From Falsiroseomonas sp046052145 (GTDB taxonomy: Bacteria; Pseudomonadota; Alphaproteobacteria; Acetobacterales; Acetobacteraceae): a stretch of 64,000 nt of DNA. Under the pieces are notes generated by a model, which saw only the letters and a program-made list of their open reading frames with translations, was not told where the DNA came from and did not search any database. The translations under genes were made by a program, and so were the position numbers. Each line of letters opens with the position of its first letter. Position 1 is the stretch's first letter. The stretch is from NCBI GenBank assembly GCA_046052145.1, contig JBJOMW010000006.1, positions 62,001-126,000 of the forward strand. Direction: 5' to 3'. Below are positions 61,635-64,000 of the stretch, piece after piece.

Positions 61635-63983
61635 TCATGGGGCCGGCGCGTTCCGGCGTGCCCTGATCTCGCCGGCCAGCGCAGCCGCCTCCCGGTCCGT
61701 CGGGTCGAGGGCCAGCGCGGCGGCGGCGTGCCGTTCCGCCTCGGCCAGACGCCCGCGGTCACGCGCGATGGTCGCCAGCGCGATCAGGCTGTCGCGATGG
61801 CGCGGATGCCGCGTGAGCAGGGCGGTGGCGTCGTCGAGCCGCCCAAGCCGATGCAGGGCCAGTGCCTGAGCATAGGCGTAGCGCGGTTCCTCCGGTGCCA
61901 GTTCCGCGGCCGCCGCCAAGTTGCGTTCAGCCTCGACCGCGCGTCCGCGCCGCACCTGCAGAAGCGCCAGCGCGTAGAGTGGCGCGGGGTCTGCGGGATG
62001 CGCGGTGACGGCGCGGCGGAGCAGCGCCTCAGCCGCCTCGGGGCGGCCGCGCGCTTCTTCGAAGGCGGATTGGTTGACCAGCGCGGGCAGGAAGGCCGGA
62101 TCGCGCGCCAGCGCCGCGCGATAGGCGGCCTCTGCCCCCGCCGCGTCGCCACGCTGCGTGAGCAGGGCCGCGATGTTCACATGCGCCTCCGGGCGCTCGG
62201 CGGCGACGCGCTCGCTCGCGAGCAGCTCCTCCCACGCCAGCACGAAGGCCGGGCGCGCAGCTTCGGGTAGCGCGGTCAGCGGTACCGGGGCGAGGGCGCG
62301 AGCCGCTTCGATCCGCACCAGCCGCATCTCGTCCGTCAGAAGGCGCGCGGCGTGAAGGCGGTTCTGCGCCGGCAGGCCCTCCAGCGCGCGAAGGGCCGCG
62401 GCGCGCACCAGCGGCTCGGGGTCGAACAGCGTGCCGCCCACTGCCTCGCCCGTAGCGCGCGTGGGCGGGGAGGGTAGCAGCGAGAGCGCGGCGGCGCGCA
62501 GGATGGCCGGCTGCGCGCGGTCCAGTGCGAGCCGCGCCAGCGCCTGGTCGGCGCCGCGCGCACCTTCGCGCCCCGCATGGATGGCCAGCGCTGGATGCGG
62601 CTCGCCGCGGGGCGGCCCATGCCATTCGGCCAGCTGCGCCGCAGCCCAATGCTGCGACTGGCCGGTGTGGCAGGAGGTGCAGGTGTCGGGCGCGCCAATC
62701 GCAGCGGCGATATCGGGCCGCGGGATGGAAAAGGCATGGTCGCGCCGGCGATCCACGCCCATATAGGTGACGGCCGGCATGTGGCAGGACACGCATTGCG
62801 CGCCGGCGCTGCCGGGGGCGTGGCGATGATGCTCCGGTGCCTCGAAGCGCGCAGGCAGGTGGCATTGCGTGCAGACCGCATTGCCCTCGGCGCGGAGCCG
62901 CCCGCTATGCGGCTGGTGGCAATCGGCGCAGACGACGCCGGCGCGCTGCATGCGGCTTTGCGCGAAGCTGCCCCATTCGAACACCTCGCCCTGGATCTGG
63001 CCGTCCGCGTGGTAGTCGCCGCGCGCCAGCAGCAGCGGGGCGTGGGTGTCGAGGAAGCGCGCGCCGGGCAGCGGATCGGCGACCAGCGGACGCGCGCGAG
63101 AATGGCAGGGCACGCAGGTCTCAACACCGGCCGCGGCGGACTGACGCGGCGGCCCCTCCCAGCGGGCAATGCCGCGCGCATCTCCCTCGGCGAAGCGCCA
63201 GGCGCCGCCGGATCGGTCGCTGAGCGTCACTTCGAGCCCGCGATGCGGCATATCCGGCGACGCGCCGGCGAGCGCCCAGGCGACATGGCTGGCACCCCGG
63301 CCATGGCAGGATTCGCAGCCGACGGCGATTTCGGTCCAGCGCGTGTCGTAGCGGTCGCGCGCGACATCGTAGCCGCGCACCAGACCTGTCGAATGGCAGG
63401 ACGCGCACATGAAGTTCCAGCCCTGGTCGCGCCCGGTCCAGTGCAGCGGATCGCCGGCGCGCGGCGGGGGATCGGGCATCAGGTGATACCAGCGCTGCCC
63501 ACCTTCCGAGGCCGGGCGGCTGTCCCAGGCCCAGGGCAGCGCTTGCCGCCGACCGTCGGGGAACAGCACCAGGTATTGCTGCAGCGGATCGACGCCGAAG
63601 GTCTCGGTGATCGTGAACTCTGCCTCGGTGCCATCCGAACCATCGGTGCGCACCACGAAGCGGTCGCCGTCCCGGCGGAAGGTGGCGCGGCTGCCGCCTT
63701 GCTCAACGCTACGTCCATCGAAGGCGCCGAGGACGCTGGCTTCCGTCGCGGTCTGCATTGCGCGGGCGTGATCGCTGGTCTGCCACTCGGCGTGCTGCGC
63801 GGCATGGCAGGTGGCGCAGGTCGCCGAACCGACGAAGCCAGGGCGTGCCGCTTCCCGAGCGCCCGGGGAAAAGGGCGTTGCCAGCAGCATGCCCAGCAGC
63901 ACGGCCAGCCCGGATGCCGCCGCAGCGGCCAGCAGACCGCGCGCTGCGGCGTTGGGCAGACGGTCCCGTGTGTGGCTGCGCAT
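61635..63983 (-). CDS. Octaheme cytochrome c fused to HEAT- and TPR-like repeats
   Basis: The 782-residue protein has an N-terminal signal/anchor helix (GLLAAAAASGLAVLLGMLLA) and eight CxxCH heme sites at about residues 56, 193, 223, 290, 352, 371, 397 and 435 (CATCH, CASCH, CESCH, CVPCH, CADCH, CTQCH, CVSCH, CTSCH). After residue 450 come HEAT-like helical repeats (ALARLALDRAQPAILRAAAL, EPLVRAAALRALEGL) and from about 600 TPR repeats (AAYRAALARDPAFLPALVNQ, AEALLRRAVTAHPADPAPLY). It should sit on the periplasmic side of the membrane. No quinol oxidase or reductase partner is encoded next to it; downstream lie DUF3300 and DUF2950. Electron transfer to an unknown acceptor is likely. Confidence 0.9.
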   Translation of the reverse strand: MRSHTRDRLPNAAARGLLAAAAASGLAVLLGMLLATPFSPGAREAARPGFVGSATCATCHAAQHAEWQTSDHARAMQTATEASVLGAFDGRSVEQGGSRATFRRDGDRFVVRTDGSDGTEAEFTITETFGVDPLQQYLVLFPDGRRQALPWAWDSRPASEGGQRWYHLMPDPPPRAGDPLHWTGRDQGWNFMCASCHSTGLVRGYDVARDRYDTRWTEIAVGCESCHGRGASHVAWALAGASPDMPHRGLEVTLSDRSGGAWRFAEGDARGIARWEGPPRQSAAAGVETCVPCHSRARPLVADPLPGARFLDTHAPLLLARGDYHADGQIQGEVFEWGSFAQSRMQRAGVVCADCHQPHSGRLRAEGNAVCTQCHLPARFEAPEHHRHAPGSAGAQCVSCHMPAVTYMGVDRRRDHAFSIPRPDIAAAIGAPDTCTSCHTGQSQHWAAAQLAEWHGPPRGEPHPALAIHAGREGARGADQALARLALDRAQPAILRAAALSLLPSPPTRATGEAVGGTLFDPEPLVRAAALRALEGLPAQNRLHAARLLTDEMRLVRIEAARALAPVPLTALPEAARPAFVLAWEELLASERVAAERPEAHVNIAALLTQRGDAAGAEAAYRAALARDPAFLPALVNQSAFEEARGRPEAAEALLRRAVTAHPADPAPLYALALLQVRRGRAVEAERNLAAAAELAPEEPRYAYAQALALHRLGRLDDATALLTRHPRHRDSLIALATIARDRGRLAEAERHAAAALALDPTDREAAALAGEIRARRNAPAP

Positions 63984-64000
63984 CCCGATCCGGGCGGCCC

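Overview
The window is a dense, very GC-rich chromosome segment (GC clearly above 65%). It looks like an alphaproteobacterium of the Acetobacteraceae/Roseomonas kind. This is an inference from base composition, gene style and, above all, five stand-alone tripartite-tricarboxylate-type periplasmic binding proteins (Bug/TctC family) scattered among catabolic enzymes. I see no rRNA, tRNA, CRISPR array, prophage or plasmid functions. It reads as an accessory catabolic and transport region built from about ten operons, most with 4-bp ATGA/GTGA overlaps and several with their own GntR or Lrp regulator.

Layout. 1-1067 (minus): PHP-domain metallohydrolase coupled to a truncated HD-domain gene. 1378-6387: Lrp-type regulator divergent from a large homodimeric E1-like 2-oxoacid dehydrogenase (MdeB-like), then a quinone-reductase-like MDR protein and a 2-keto-4-pentenoate hydratase-like protein. 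6421-6600: decayed IS5-family transposase. 6659-15915 (minus): ten-gene operon with a GntR regulator, an enolase-superfamily dehydratase, a split peptide-type ABC transporter, an epimerase, a RidA-like protein and a creatininase-like hydrolase. 16141-23597 (minus): UgpBAEC-like ABC transporter co-transcribed with an orphan xanthine-dehydrogenase large subunit and a 3-hydroxyisobutyrate-dehydrogenase-like protein. 24015-29374: TctC, isocitrate-lyase/PEP-mutase-like enzyme, NodB-like deacetylase, GntR, short MetE-like protein and FMN reductase. 29386-33144 (minus): fumarylacetoacetase-like hydrolase, TctC, carboxymuconolactone-decarboxylase-like protein and a two-domain extradiol dioxygenase, suggesting aromatic ring cleavage. 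33462-40862: NIPSNAP protein, three more TctC proteins, HpcH/HpaI aldolase, gamma-glutamyltransferase-like protein and a GAF protein. 41178-47634: SDR, then a complete second peptide-type ABC system with a fused double ATPase. 47710-53610: GntR, two class III CoA-transferase subunits, a thiolase-like protein, a DUF35 zinc-ribbon/OB protein and an amidohydrolase. 53817-56357: AEC permease and amidase. 56673-63983: exported sulfatase, then DUF2950, DUF3300 and an eight-heme cytochrome c fused to HEAT/TPR-like repeats.

How it fits together. The common theme is uptake of small organic acids, peptides or opine-like compounds and their breakdown through ring cleavage, CoA activation, thiolysis, aldol cleavage and amide hydrolysis. 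The two most interesting loci are 48516-52502 and 59172-63983. In 48516-52502 a CoA-transferase pair has an apparent catalytic Asp in only one subunit and is followed by a thiolase plus its DUF35 partner. This is architecturally like BbsEF/BbsAB of anaerobic toluene degradation, but here in an unrelated gene neighbourhood. In 59172-63983 two exported proteins of unknown function sit beside an octaheme cytochrome/repeat fusion, next to a sulfatase. Neither can be assigned a substrate from sequence alone.
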